Origin: DASYXT01 sp035934555
GTDB lineage: Bacteria > Verrucomicrobiota > Verrucomicrobiia > Limisphaerales > UBA8199
DNA length: 64,000 nt
Direction: 5' to 3'
NCBI GenBank assembly: GCA_035934555.1
Contig: DASYXT010000040.1
Coordinates: 1-64,000 of the forward strand
This document shows positions 53,126-62,353 of the stretch, in pieces; the stretch's first letter is position 1; the number at the start of each line of letters is the position of its first letter. Below the pieces are notes generated by a model, which saw only the letters and a list, made by a program, of their open reading frames with translations, searched no databases and was not told the DNA's origin. The translations under genes and the position numbers were made by a program.

Positions 53126-54280
53126 ATGAGCTTAACGACATTTTCGTTTCCGACGCCGACCTGGTTTGGGCCTGGGGCGCTGCGCGAACTGCCGACCTGC
53201 TGTCGGCGGTTGGGTATCAGCCGGCCGTTGGTAGTAACCGATAACGGGCTGGTGGGCACGGCGGCGTTTGGCATGGTGGCGAAGGTCCTCGGCGAGGGTG
53301 GTCAGGGACGAGATTGGTTTCTTTTTTCGGAAGTGCATCCGAACCCGATTGAGCAAGACGTGCGCAAAGCGGCCGCGGCGTTTGGCGCGAACGGCTGTAA
53401 TGGGGTAATCGGGCTGGGTGGCGGCAGCGCGCTGGATGTGGCCAAAGCGGCCCGGCTGCTGATTAAGCGACCATCGTTCGAGCTGAGCGGTTTTTATGAC
53501 GAGCCTGATTGGAGCGGGCTGGCGCCATGCATTGCGATACCGACGACGGCTGGGACAGGCAGCGAAGTTGGGCGCAGTTCGGTGATCACGCTGGAGGCGA
53601 CGCAGCGCAAAGCGGTGTTGTTTCACGGTGAGTTGCTGGCCAAAGCGGTGCTGCTGGACCCTGAATTGACGGTGGGCTTACCGCCGAAGCTGACGGCGGC
53701 GACCGGCGCCGACGCGCTGACTCACTGCATCGAAAGCTACACGTGCCCGGTGTTTCACCCGATGTGCGACGGCATCGCGTTGGAAGCAATCCGCCTGATT
53801 GTGGAATCGTTGCCGCGCGCGGTGCGGCAGGGAACCGACCTGGATGCGCGCGGGAAGATGCTGGTGGCAGCGGCGATGGGGGCGGTGGCGTTTCAGAAAG
53901 ACCTGGGCGTGGTGCACTCGCTGGCGCATCCGCTGTCCAACGTTTGCGGCTTGCACCACGGCCTGGCCAACGCGTTGTGCCTCGTCGCAGGAATGAAATT
54001 CTGCGCCGCGCGCAAACGCGGCATCTATCGCAGGGTCGGCATCGCTTGCGGACTCAAGCTCGATACCGCGTCGGACTCGGAAGCGGATGCGCAAACAATT
54101 CAGTTCATCACCAGGTTCCTGGGCGAGATTGGCTTGAACACCCGGTTGCGCGAGCACGGGGTGAAGCACGAACATTTGGAGGCGCTGATTGCCCAGGCAA
54201 GCGCCGACCCCTGCCACAAAACCAACGTCGTGCCTGTCACTCCCGAAGATTTCCGCGCGCTGTACCTCGAAGTGCTATGA
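53126..54280 (+). CDS. Iron-containing alcohol dehydrogenase (type III)
   Basis: The 384-residue product has the N-terminal TFSFPTPTWFGPGALRELPT, the NAD motif GLGGGSALDVAKAARLL, PTTAGTGSEVGRSSVIT, and the metal-ligand regions ATGADALTHCIESYTC and HSLAHPLSNVCGLHHGLANA. Family enzymes reduce aldehydes to alcohols or oxidise alcohols with NAD(P). Its position between a phosphatase and an aldehyde dehydrogenase suggests it shares an aldehyde with the latter. It overlaps the next gene by four bases (ATGA). Confidence 0.9.
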   Translation: MSLTTFSFPTPTWFGPGALRELPTCCRRLGISRPLVVTDNGLVGTAAFGMVAKVLGEGGQGRDWFLFSEVHPNPIEQDVRKAAAAFGANGCNGVIGLGGGSALDVAKAARLLIKRPSFELSGFYDEPDWSGLAPCIAIPTTAGTGSEVGRSSVITLEATQRKAVLFHGELLAKAVLLDPELTVGLPPKLTAATGADALTHCIESYTCPVFHPMCDGIALEAIRLIVESLPRAVRQGTDLDARGKMLVAAAMGAVAFQKDLGVVHSLAHPLSNVCGLHHGLANALCLVAGMKFCAARKRGIYRRVGIACGLKLDTASDSEADAQTIQFITRFLGEIGLNTRLREHGVKHEHLEALIAQASADPCHKTNVVPVTPEDFRALYLEVL

Positions 54281-55707
54281 AGATTCCCGACCAGTTGTTT
54301 ATTGACGGAGCGTACCGGCCCGGCGCGGCCGGCCAGAAACTCCAGCTCGTTAATCCGGCCACAGAACAAGCCCTCGGTTCGGTCGCCGCTGCCGAACCGG
54401 CCGATGCCGCGCAGGCCGTCGAGTCCGCCCACCGCGCCTGGGAAAGCGGCTGGCGGGATCTTGCGCCCGGCAAACGCAGCGACATCCTGTTCCAAGTTTC
54501 GCGGGTGCTGCGAGACAATATCGAGTGGCTGGCGCAATTGGAAACGCTGCAGATCGGCAAGCCAATCAGCGACGCGCGGGATGAAGCCGGCCTGGGCGCT
54601 CGCGTGTTTGAGTATTACGCCGGCGCGGTGACGAAGTTCGGCGGCCAAACCTTGCCGGTGGCCCGAGGCGGTTTCGATTTCACGCTCCGCCAGCCGATGG
54701 GAGTCGTTGCGTGCATCGTGCCGTGGAATTTTCCGTTGCCGATTGCGTGCTGGAAAGCGGCGCCGGCGCTGGCGGCGGGCAATTGCGTCGTGCTCAAGCC
54801 GGCGTCACTCTCGCCGCTGACGGCGCTGGCGCTGGGGGAGCTGGCCTACCAGGCGGGGCTGCCTCGCGGCGTGCTCCAGGTGCTGCCGGGTCCTGGCGGT
54901 GCGATCGGCGAGGCGCTCGCGACACACCCGCGCATCAGGAAAATCTCGTTCACCGGCTCGACCAGCGTTGGCCGGCGCATCATGGAATTGGCGGCGAAAG
55001 ATCTGAAGCGGGTGTCGCTCGAACTCGGCGGGAAATCCCCCAACATCGTTTTTGCGGACGCCGATTGGGAGCGCGCGGCGGAGAGCTCGCCAATGAGCGT
55101 TTTTGCCAATACCGGGCAGGATTGCTGCGCGAGGAGCCGGATGTTTGTCGAGAAGTCGATTTATGAGGGATTCGTCGAGCGGTTCGTCGCCGGCACAACC
55201 AAGCTGGTGGTGGGCGACCCGACCCGGCCCGAGACGCAGCTCGGCCCGCTGGTCTCGGCGGCCCAGCGCGACGCCGTCGAGGAGTTCCTCACCGATGCCC
55301 GCTCACACAGCGCCCGCTTTGCCTGTGGCGGAAAACGGCGCCCCGGCAAAGGCTACTATTTGGAACCAACCGTGTTGCTGGATGTGGAAAAAAACCAACG
55401 CTGCTGGCGCGACGAGATTTTCGGGCCGGTGGTGTGTATTGCGCCGTTTGGAGACGAGCAGGAAATGATTCGCGAAGTGAACGCGTCTCCTTACGGCTTG
55501 AGTGGGTCGCTGTGGACGAATGATCTGCGCCGGGCGTTGCGAGTCGCGCGCGCGGTCGAAAGTGGCGTCCTGAGCGTCAATTCCCACAGCAGCGTGCACG
55601 TCGAAGCGCCCTTCGGCGGCTTTAAGCAAAGCGGCTTGGGGCGCGACCTGGGCATGGCGGCTTTGGAAGGTTACACCGAACTGAAGAACGTTTACGTTGC
55701 CGACTGA
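54277..55707 (+). CDS. Aldehyde dehydrogenase (NAD(P)+)
   Basis: The 476-residue product from the ATG at 54277 overlaps the previous stop. It has PWNFP (149-153), the general base Glu249 in SLELGGKSPNIVF, the nucleophile Cys283 in ANTGQDCCARSRMF, and NSHSSVHVEAPFGGFKQSGL near the C-terminus. It is of the PuuC/GabD/BetB-like class and should oxidise an aldehyde to an acid. Together with the next gene (GS-like ligase), it resembles the polyamine or amine pathway pair puuC-puuA. Confidence 0.92.
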   Translation: MKIPDQLFIDGAYRPGAAGQKLQLVNPATEQALGSVAAAEPADAAQAVESAHRAWESGWRDLAPGKRSDILFQVSRVLRDNIEWLAQLETLQIGKPISDARDEAGLGARVFEYYAGAVTKFGGQTLPVARGGFDFTLRQPMGVVACIVPWNFPLPIACWKAAPALAAGNCVVLKPASLSPLTALALGELAYQAGLPRGVLQVLPGPGGAIGEALATHPRIRKISFTGSTSVGRRIMELAAKDLKRVSLELGGKSPNIVFADADWERAAESSPMSVFANTGQDCCARSRMFVEKSIYEGFVERFVAGTTKLVVGDPTRPETQLGPLVSAAQRDAVEEFLTDARSHSARFACGGKRRPGKGYYLEPTVLLDVEKNQRCWRDEIFGPVVCIAPFGDEQEMIREVNASPYGLSGSLWTNDLRRALRVARAVESGVLSVNSHSSVHVEAPFGGFKQSGLGRDLGMAALEGYTELKNVYVAD

Positions 55708-55715
55708 CCTGCACC

Positions 55716-57095
55716 ATGAAGCTTGAAGAACTCAAAAAGCTGGTTCGGTCCGGAGCCATCGATACCGTCGCGGTCGCCGTTCCAGACCCATTTGGACGGT
55801 TGATGGGCAAACGGTTCCGCGCTCAGGTTTTTCTGGACTCGGTCGCCGGCCACGGCACCCACGGCTGCAATTATTTGTTGACCGTAAACCTCGAGATGGA
55901 CCCGTTGGAAGGCTTCGCGGTGGCCAATTGGGCGGCAGGCTTTGGCGATTTTGTTCTGCGGCCCGATATGAGTACGTTGCGCCGGCTCCCGTGGCAACCG
56001 GGCACGGCGCTGGTGCTCTGCGATCATGTGCGCGGCGATGGCCAGTATGTGGAGGAGGCGCCGCGGTCGGTTTTGCGGCGCCAGCTCGAACGGCTCGAGC
56101 AACCGGGCTTTAGCGGCGCGTGCGCGAGTGAACTGGAGTTTTACCTGTTCAACCAGACCTATCACGCGGCATTCGCCGCCGGCTATCGCGACCTTCAGCC
56201 CTCGAGTGATTACCGGATTGATTATCATTTGATGCAACCCACCCGCGACGAGCCTCTGATGCGCGCGTTGCGCAACGGCCTGACGGAGGCCGAGGTGCCG
56301 GTCGAAAGCAGCAAAGGCGAATGGAGCCGCGGTCAGCACGAAATCAACTTCATCTATTCGGAGCCGCTGACGATGGCGGACCGCCACACCGTTTTTAAAC
56401 AAGCGGTGAAGGAAATTGCCGAGCAACATGGCAAGGCCGTTTCGTTCATGGCCAAGTACTCTCCCACAGAAGCCGGCAACTCCTGCCACATTCACCTGAG
56501 CCTGTGGAAAGGCGGCCGGAATTTATTCTGGCAATCCCCGGTAGGACGCCGGAAGCACGGATCGCCTGCCCCCGAAGCTGCAGGCTCTTCCCTGTTTCGC
56601 CAGTTTCTCGGCGGGCTGCTGAAATATTCGCCGGAGCTGTGCCTGTTTTTTGCCCCAACCATCAACAGCTACAAACGCTATCAGGCCGGCAGTTGGGCGC
56701 CGACCCGGATGGCCTGGGCGTGGGACAACCGGACCGTCGGATTCCGGGTTGTCGGCGAGGGCGACGCTTTCCGCGTCGAGAACCGGATGCCGGGGGCTGA
56801 TGCGAATCCGTATCTGGCGTTTGCGGCGATGCTCGCCGCCGGGCTGGCCGGAATCGAGGAGAAACTCGATTGCGGCAATCCCTATGTTGGCAACGCGTAT
56901 ATCGACGAGAAGTTGGCTCGACTCCCAGGCAGCCTCCATGCGGCTGCGGCGTTGCTCAATAAATCAACTCTTGCCCGTGCCGCTTTCGGTGATGGCGTCG
57001 TCGATTTTTATGTCCACCACGCCCGGCTGGAAACCGAAGCGTTCGACAATGCGGTGACCGATTGGGAAAAAGTGCGATATTTCGAGCGAATCTAA
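55716..57095 (+). CDS. Glutamine-synthetase-like gamma-glutamyl ligase
   Basis: The 459-residue product is of the GlnA superfamily, but of the PuuA/GlnA3-like branch. It has the beta-Grasp start (AVAVPDPFGRLMGKRFRA), ASELEFYLFNQTY (metal Glu), EWSRGQHEINFIYSEPLTMA (metal Glu), HIHLSLWKGGRNLF and KRYQAGSWAPTRMAWAWDNR, then VENRMPGADANPYLAFAAML. No adenylylation site was seen at the C-terminus. Family members link glutamate through its gamma-carboxyl to an amine, such as putrescine, ethanolamine or isopropylamine. Context suggests a gamma-glutamyl-protected amine in the pathway. Confidence 0.87.
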   Translation: MKLEELKKLVRSGAIDTVAVAVPDPFGRLMGKRFRAQVFLDSVAGHGTHGCNYLLTVNLEMDPLEGFAVANWAAGFGDFVLRPDMSTLRRLPWQPGTALVLCDHVRGDGQYVEEAPRSVLRRQLERLEQPGFSGACASELEFYLFNQTYHAAFAAGYRDLQPSSDYRIDYHLMQPTRDEPLMRALRNGLTEAEVPVESSKGEWSRGQHEINFIYSEPLTMADRHTVFKQAVKEIAEQHGKAVSFMAKYSPTEAGNSCHIHLSLWKGGRNLFWQSPVGRRKHGSPAPEAAGSSLFRQFLGGLLKYSPELCLFFAPTINSYKRYQAGSWAPTRMAWAWDNRTVGFRVVGEGDAFRVENRMPGADANPYLAFAAMLAAGLAGIEEKLDCGNPYVGNAYIDEKLARLPGSLHAAAALLNKSTLARAAFGDGVVDFYVHHARLETEAFDNAVTDWEKVRYFERI

Positions 57096-57125
57096 TCGGC
57101 CCAAAACGAGCGCCTAATCGGCGTT

Positions 57126-58820
57126 TTAGACCCGTTTCGCCAATCTGGTGGCGAGTCTCTCCAGTGCCGGCGAGCGGTCTGATTGGGCGAGGCAGACGTT
57201 CAATACGCAGAAAGTGTCGGTCCGCCGCTCGGCCTGGGTCAGGGAGTCCTCCAGGTCTTTCTCGGTCCGCACGAGGAAGCCGCACCCGGCACGCAGGATT
57301 TCCGGGATGCGGTGGTATTCCCAGGGCCAAAGATCGTTGTAAGGGCCGTCCTGGATTTGTCGCTCGGTGCCGTAACCGTTATTGTTAAGCACCACCACGA
57401 CGGGGTTCAGTTTATAGCGCGCCACGGTGGCCAGTTCCATGCCGGTCATCTGAAAGGCGCCGTCGCCCACCAACACCAGGGGCCGCAGGCGCGGGTTGGC
57501 CATCTGGGCGCCAACGCACGCCGGCACCGCGAAGCCCATCGAGGTGTAATACGCCGGACCGAGGAATTCGGTGCGTTCCCGAATGAACAGATCGGTCGCC
57601 CCGAACAAGGCGTCCCCGACATCGGCGATGACAACCGTGTTTTGGGAGAGGAACAAATTCAGCCGCTGAAACAAACGTTTGACGGTGATGGGCGGGCTGC
57701 CCGAACCGGCCCGCGCGCCGGGCTGGCTGCGCAACGCACCGCGCCCATTGGCGGCGGCCGTGCCATTCAATTGGGCCGGGTGCGGGATTTTGCCCAAGGC
57801 GCGACGGCGCAGCGGCAGGTTGAGCAGGCCGCGCATGAAATCCTTAAACCGGACATCCTCATACGTGTGATAGCCGATGGAGAGCTTTTCGCTGGTGGCA
57901 TAGATCGAGCGGCCCGGATCGAGCTGCGCGGTGTAAATGCCCAGATTGATGTCGGTGAGGAAAGCGCCCAGCATGATCAGGCAATCGCTGCCTTCGACGT
58001 AGCGTCGCACCGCCTCGCGTCCCATCGCCCCTTCGTAGATGCCCAGGTACGCCGGGTGCGCCTCGCCAATCGCGGACTTGCCCAACACGGTTGCGGCGAC
58101 CGGGATTTGGGTCTGGTCCACCAACCGCTGCACCAATTCCTGCAGGCCAAACCGGTGCACCTCGACGTCGGCGAGGATGACTGGCCGGCGAGCGGCGTTG
58201 ATCACCTGCTGCGCCTCAGCCAATGCGGCCCGAAGACTTTTGGGATCGCTCCGTTCGTGGTACTCCGGCGCTTTATGGAAGGGAATGCCAGGCACGAATA
58301 CCTGGTCGCGAGGCAGCTCGACATAAACCGGCCGCTTAAAGCGCAACGCGGCGTGCAGCACGCGGTCAATTTCCTGAAACGCGGTTTGCGGATCGCTTAA
58401 CACGGTCGCCGCAATCGTGAGCTGCTCGAACACTTTCTTCTGCGTGTCGAACTCGCGGACCTTATGGTGCAGGAGGGGATTCTTGGCGCGCTCTTTCATC
58501 CCGGGCGCGCCGCTAATTACCACCACCGGCGACTTTTCGGCAAAGGCTTCCGCCGTGGTATTGGCGAGTTTGAGCCCGCCAACGCAATAGGTGACGCACA
58601 CCGCCCCCAGGCCCTTCACCCGCGCGTAGGCGTCCGCCGCGAACCCGGCGCCCTGCTCATCGCAGGTGTTGATCAGGGCGAGTTTGCTACGCGCCAATTG
58701 GTCGTAAAAGCCCAGCGCGTAATCGCCGGGAATGCCAAACACGTGGCGCACCCCATGCGCGTAAAGCCGTTGAATCAGGTATTCGCCAATCGTAGGTGAA
58801 GTGGAGGGTGAAGTTTTCAT
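57126..58820 (-). CDS. Thiamine-diphosphate-dependent 2-oxoacid decarboxylase
   Basis: About 564 residues from the ATG at 58820. The N-domain has HVFGIPGDYALGFYDQL and the catalytic Glu in NTCDEQGAGFAADAYAR. The C-domain has the ThDP motif GDGAFQMTGMELATVARY then PVVVVLNNNGYGTERQI. The class is that of pyruvate, indolepyruvate and branched 2-oxoacid decarboxylases, which release CO2 and an aldehyde. It is convergent with the GS-like gene (30 bases between stops). With the alcohol and aldehyde dehydrogenases across the junction, it plausibly supplies or consumes the aldehyde. Confidence 0.88.
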   Translation of the reverse strand: MKTSPSTSPTIGEYLIQRLYAHGVRHVFGIPGDYALGFYDQLARSKLALINTCDEQGAGFAADAYARVKGLGAVCVTYCVGGLKLANTTAEAFAEKSPVVVISGAPGMKERAKNPLLHHKVREFDTQKKVFEQLTIAATVLSDPQTAFQEIDRVLHAALRFKRPVYVELPRDQVFVPGIPFHKAPEYHERSDPKSLRAALAEAQQVINAARRPVILADVEVHRFGLQELVQRLVDQTQIPVAATVLGKSAIGEAHPAYLGIYEGAMGREAVRRYVEGSDCLIMLGAFLTDINLGIYTAQLDPGRSIYATSEKLSIGYHTYEDVRFKDFMRGLLNLPLRRRALGKIPHPAQLNGTAAANGRGALRSQPGARAGSGSPPITVKRLFQRLNLFLSQNTVVIADVGDALFGATDLFIRERTEFLGPAYYTSMGFAVPACVGAQMANPRLRPLVLVGDGAFQMTGMELATVARYKLNPVVVVLNNNGYGTERQIQDGPYNDLWPWEYHRIPEILRAGCGFLVRTEKDLEDSLTQAERRTDTFCVLNVCLAQSDRSPALERLATRLAKRV

Positions 58821-59063
58821 TTGGCGCAGAAAGCCTAACATGATCGCCACTGATGGTCAAAAGATGCTGAAACAAAGCGAAGGACGGAGCGCGGACTTTA
58901 GACGAATGGAAGGATGGCTTGGAAAACGACGATCGCGCTTGGCGCGCGAGGGGGTTGCTGCGGACTGAAGCTGAAGTCCGCGCTCCGTGCGTGGATGCGC
59001 ACTCCACCGCTTTACTAGCTGAGTTCCACGGTGCAGAGTATCTCGGAGCGGACCTGATTCTCT

Positions 59064-60305
59064 ATGCGACGGAAAAGTTTCATGTTGATTGCCGGTGAAA
59101 CCAGCGGGGACTGGTTGGCGGCGGACCTGGTTCGCGCGTTGCGGGACGAATACGCCACGGCGGCCGAGGCGCTAACCTGGGATTACCAGCCGTTGCGCGC
59201 GAGCCTGGAACCTTATTTCTTTGGCGCGGGCGGCCCGCAGATGGCTGCGGCCGGGGTCGAGTTGGCGTTTGATCTCACGCAGCATTCGGTTATCGGGATC
59301 TCGGACGTCTTGAAGCAATACTTCAAATTCCGCCGTTTGCTGCATCAGCTTTATAAGCTGGCGTTGGAACGTGAGCCGGACGTGATCATTTGCATTGATT
59401 TTTCCGGGTTTAACCGGCGTCTCGCGCACGCAATAAAGAGTCATGTTCGCGGGCGGTTGGACTGGTTTCACGATTGGAACCCGAAGCTGGTGCAATACGT
59501 GTCGCCGCAGGTCTGGGCTTCGCGCGAAGGGCGCGCCTACCAATTGGCGAACGATTTCAACTTGCTCCTGAGCATTTTCCCTTTCGAGAAAGAGTGGTAT
59601 GCGCGGCGGGTGCCTAAACTGCGCATTGATTTTGTCGGGCATCCGATGCTGGACCGCTACGCGGGATGCGATTGCCGGCATCCCGCCGCTGCGCCGGTTA
59701 AGAATCCGCCGGTGGTCGTGCTGCTGCCGGGGAGCCGGCCCAGCGAATTGGCCCGCCATATTCCCGTGCTGAATGGAGCGTTAAAGATTTTGAAAAGCAA
59801 GTTTCCCGGTTTACGCGGCGTGATGGTTGTGCCCAACGAAACGCTGTCCAAGCAGGCCAAGAGTATGAGCCTGGCGCCGGAAATCGAGCTGCGGGTGGGG
59901 AACTTGCCGGCGGCGCTGAAGGAGGCCGATGTCGCACTGGCCTCGACCGGCACTGTGACGATGGAATGCGCGTATTGCGGCGTGCCGACAGTGGCCTTCT
60001 ACAAAACTTCCTGGAGCACTTACCAACTCGGGAAACAAATCGTGCGTGTAAGGCACCTGGCGATGCCTAACCTCCTCGCCGACGAGGAAATCTTTCCCGA
60101 GTTCGTGCAACATACCGCTACGGCGGAAAACATCGCCAGCTCCGCCTTGAGCTTGCTCCAGGACGAGAATCGCCGCCGGAAAATCAAAACACGCCTTGGG
60201 GAGATCGTTGCCTCACTGGGCGCCCCTGGGGCCAACCGGCGCGCCGCGCGCGAGATCCTGAGCCTGCTCGATACCGAACTGAAGTCGATGGTGCCGGCGC
60301 TGTAG
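59064..60305 (+). CDS. lpxB: Lipid-A-disaccharide synthase
   Basis: LpxB (GT19) joins UDP-2,3-diacylglucosamine and lipid X to make the lipid A disaccharide, on the inner face of the inner membrane. The 413-residue product has FMLIAGETSGDWLAADLVRA, FFGAGGPQMAAAGVEL, HSVIGISDVL, CIDFSGFNRRLA, YVSPQVWASREGRA, FVGHPMLD, LLPGSRPSELARHIPVL, and ASTGTVTMECAYCGVPTVAF. Length is slightly above the usual 380-390. This gene supports a lipopolysaccharide-containing outer membrane. Confidence 0.95.
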   Translation: MRRKSFMLIAGETSGDWLAADLVRALRDEYATAAEALTWDYQPLRASLEPYFFGAGGPQMAAAGVELAFDLTQHSVIGISDVLKQYFKFRRLLHQLYKLALEREPDVIICIDFSGFNRRLAHAIKSHVRGRLDWFHDWNPKLVQYVSPQVWASREGRAYQLANDFNLLLSIFPFEKEWYARRVPKLRIDFVGHPMLDRYAGCDCRHPAAAPVKNPPVVVLLPGSRPSELARHIPVLNGALKILKSKFPGLRGVMVVPNETLSKQAKSMSLAPEIELRVGNLPAALKEADVALASTGTVTMECAYCGVPTVAFYKTSWSTYQLGKQIVRVRHLAMPNLLADEEIFPEFVQHTATAENIASSALSLLQDENRRRKIKTRLGEIVASLGAPGANRRAAREILSLLDTELKSMVPAL

Positions 60306-60386
60306 GTGTCCGAAAAATTCAGAACTCACCAGCATCTCGCTTGAATTCGTGCTGGCGAAGCGCGGGGCGAATTTAGAAGATAAGGC

Positions 60387-61079
60387 GTGCGAGATTCGAT
60401 TCGTGCGAAGCGAGAGTTTTGGTCGCCTGCCGGCCGGCTGGTGGTGGTGGCTTTATCAGCCAGTTCGATCTGGAGCCTGCTGATTGAATTCTTTGGTTGG
60501 TGGTCGATGCGGAGTTTTGCGCTGGTCGTTTTCCTGCCGGCGCTGCTCTGTCTTGGAGCGTTGGTGGTGGCGGATGGCATGGTAGGAACCCGGCGCCTGG
60601 CGCGAGCCGTGATTGCCGGCGCGCTGGCTGGATTGCTCGCCGCGGTTTCTTACGACATTTTCCGCTTGCCCTTCGTGTTCTCCCGCAGCCTCGGCTTGGA
60701 ACATTTCGTGCCGGCGATGAACCTGTTCAAGGTATTCCCGCAATTCGGCGCGATGCTGCTGGCCCAACCCCTCAACCAGCCCCACTACTCCATCGGGACG
60801 CAACTGCTCGGCTGGGCTTACCATTTCAGCAATGGGCTTACCTTCGGGATTATGTATGTGGCGTTGGTGGGCGACCCCAAAACCCGGCAGTGGCCTTGGG
60901 GGTTGCTCTTCGCGGTCGGGCTCGAACTCGGAATGTTGTTCACGCCTTACCCAGGCTTCTTTCAGATTCCGGTAACCACCCGGTTTGTGATTGTGACGCT
61001 GCTGGCGCACGGCATTTTCGGAACTGTGATGGGCTTGGCCGCGCCGGTGTTTGTGCGGAGGCTGCCACAAGGCTCATAG
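60387..61079 (+). CDS. Integral membrane protein of unknown function
   Basis: The 230-residue product starts at GTG 60387 and has about six hydrophobic helices (LVVVALSASSIWSLLIEFFG; FALVVFLPALLCLGALVV; AVIAGALAGLLAAVSYDIF; YHFSNGLTFGIMYVALVG; LLFAVGLELGMLFTPYPGFF; FVIVTLLAHGIFGTVMGLAA). I recognise no family. It follows lpxB by 81 bases. The segment SYDIFRLPFVFSRSLG may be a conserved feature. Function not assigned. Confidence 0.6.
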   Translation: MRDSIRAKREFWSPAGRLVVVALSASSIWSLLIEFFGWWSMRSFALVVFLPALLCLGALVVADGMVGTRRLARAVIAGALAGLLAAVSYDIFRLPFVFSRSLGLEHFVPAMNLFKVFPQFGAMLLAQPLNQPHYSIGTQLLGWAYHFSNGLTFGIMYVALVGDPKTRQWPWGLLFAVGLELGMLFTPYPGFFQIPVTTRFVIVTLLAHGIFGTVMGLAAPVFVRRLPQGS

Positions 61080-61130
61080 AGAGGGGCGGGCGCAGTCCAA
61101 ACGGTGGCGCGGCTGTGGGCACGCCGCTCA

Positions 61131-61168
61131 TTCCGCGAGGTTTTGGACTGCGGCAGCCCTCTGCCGCT
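61131..61168 (+). repeat. 38-bp palindromic dispersed repeat, copy 2
   Basis: The 38 bases ttccgcgaggttttggactg followed by cggcagccctctgccgct are the exact reverse complement of 51791-51828, in the gap between the membrane protein gene and the EVE gene. A related string (cgcagtccaaacggtggcgc) lies just upstream, near 61091, which suggests a partial older copy. Confidence 0.85.
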
Positions 61169-61292
61169 CTTGCTCCTGCCGGCTGACGTGCCCGAGATGC
61201 CCTCTGGCGCTTTTGCCGCTTCGGTTCCGACCGGCTGCTTTGCTCGCGGGTGATGATTTGCCCCGGCGATTTTGCGCATTATAGTCGTGTCT

Positions 61293-61709
61293 ATGCAACA
61301 CTGGCTCGTCAAACAGGAACCCGAAGATTATTCCTGGACAGATTTCGTGAAGGATGGCCGCACGGCCTGGACGGGTGTGCGCAATTTTCAAGCGCGTAAT
61401 AATCTGCGCGCGATGAAACGCGGCGATCTCGTCCTGTATTACCATAGCGGTGAGGCCAAGGAAATCGTCGGCATCGCGCGCGTCGAGAAGGAGGCATACC
61501 CGGATGCGACCGCGGAAGAGGGAAATTGGGTATGCCTGGACCTGCGTCCGCTCAAGCCGTTGCAGACGCCAGTGCCGCTCAAGACTGTGAAAACCCATAA
61601 GGGACTCAAGAATATGGCGCTGGCCAGACAACCGCGCTTATCCGTGATGCCGTTGACGGCAAAGGAATTCGAGACTGTACTCGAGATCGGCGAGACCAGC
61701 GCTCCATGA
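61293..61709 (+). CDS. EVE-domain protein
   Basis: About 138 residues from the ATG at 61293 (MQHWLVKQEPEDYSWTDFVK); the frame opens at 61272. The EVE/PUA-like fold shows TAWTGVRNFQARNNLRAMKR, GDLVLYYHSGEAKEIVGIAR, and YPDATAEEGNWVCLDLRPL. EVE domains bind modified bases in RNA or DNA. This short stand-alone type is widespread and often cofactor-free; its substrate is unknown. It overlaps the next gene by four bases, so the two are co-translated. Confidence 0.85.
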   Translation: MQHWLVKQEPEDYSWTDFVKDGRTAWTGVRNFQARNNLRAMKRGDLVLYYHSGEAKEIVGIARVEKEAYPDATAEEGNWVCLDLRPLKPLQTPVPLKTVKTHKGLKNMALARQPRLSVMPLTAKEFETVLEIGETSAP

Positions 61710-62353
61710 ACCGGGCTGAAGCGGTCATCTTCGATATGGACGGCGTGATCGTCGATAGCGAGCCATGGCATGAACGGGCGTTCCTGGAGGTCCTTCGCGA
61801 GATTGGCTTTACCGAGCAGATGGAGCTCCGGGTTGCCGATTACGTCGGCCGCTCGGATCGGGATTTATGGGAGGATTTCGTCGCGCGCTATAAACCAGCC
61901 CGAACTCTGGAGCAACTGCTGAGCAGGAAACGGTCGGTGGTGATTGAAATGCTTAGGAGAGAACAACCGCTGTTTGCCGGGCTTAAGGCGTTGGTCGAGG
62001 AACTGGCAAATTCCTACAAGCTCGCGGTGGCATCAGGGTCGGAACGGATGGTGGTCGAGGAGGTTTTGGCACTGGAGAACTTGTGGCAGCATTTCGGCAC
62101 GGTCGTCACTTCCGCGGAGGTGGCCCGGGGCAAGCCGGCCCCCGATATTTTTCTGCGCGCGGCGCAGTTGCTTGGAGTCGAACCGCGCGATTGTTGGGTG
62201 GTCGAGGATTCAAAACCCGGCGTGGCGGGTGGCTTGGCTGCCGGGATGCGGGTGATTGCCATTACCAATACCCATCCGGCCGCGGAACTCGCAGGCGCAA
62301 GTTACGTGGTGAGTACTTATACGGAAATCTCGAAGCTTTTGCGGCGAGACTAA
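61706..62353 (+). CDS. HAD-superfamily hydrolase (beta-phosphoglucomutase-like)
   Basis: The 215-residue product has motif 1 VIFDMDGVIVDSEPWHERAF, a cap domain, the Ser of KLAVASGSERMVVEEVL, the Lys of VARGKPAPDIFLRAAQLLG, and the acidic motif 4 CWVVEDSKPGVAGGLAAGM. It is a cytoplasmic phosphatase or phosphoglucomutase of the HAD subfamily IA-type; the substrate is not predictable. It overlaps the EVE gene by four bases and the convergent bioA gene by four bases. Confidence 0.85.
   Translation: MNRAEAVIFDMDGVIVDSEPWHERAFLEVLREIGFTEQMELRVADYVGRSDRDLWEDFVARYKPARTLEQLLSRKRSVVIEMLRREQPLFAGLKALVEELANSYKLAVASGSERMVVEEVLALENLWQHFGTVVTSAEVARGKPAPDIFLRAAQLLGVEPRDCWVVEDSKPGVAGGLAAGMRVIAITNTHPAAELAGASYVVSTYTEISKLLRRD

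Noticed and set aside
53743..54276. Extended open frame upstream of the aldehyde dehydrogenase start
   Set aside because: It lies in another frame inside the iron alcohol dehydrogenase; the ALDH protein aligns from the ATG at 54277.
57183..58400. 405-residue open frame opposite the ThDP decarboxylase
   Set aside because: It is wholly antisense to a protein with intact ThDP motifs.
52007..58820. Phosphonate biosynthesis cluster (ThDP decarboxylase plus Fe-ADH)
   Set aside because: A phosphonate route would need a PEP mutase, and none is seen; the decarboxylase also looks like the pyruvate/indolepyruvate type.
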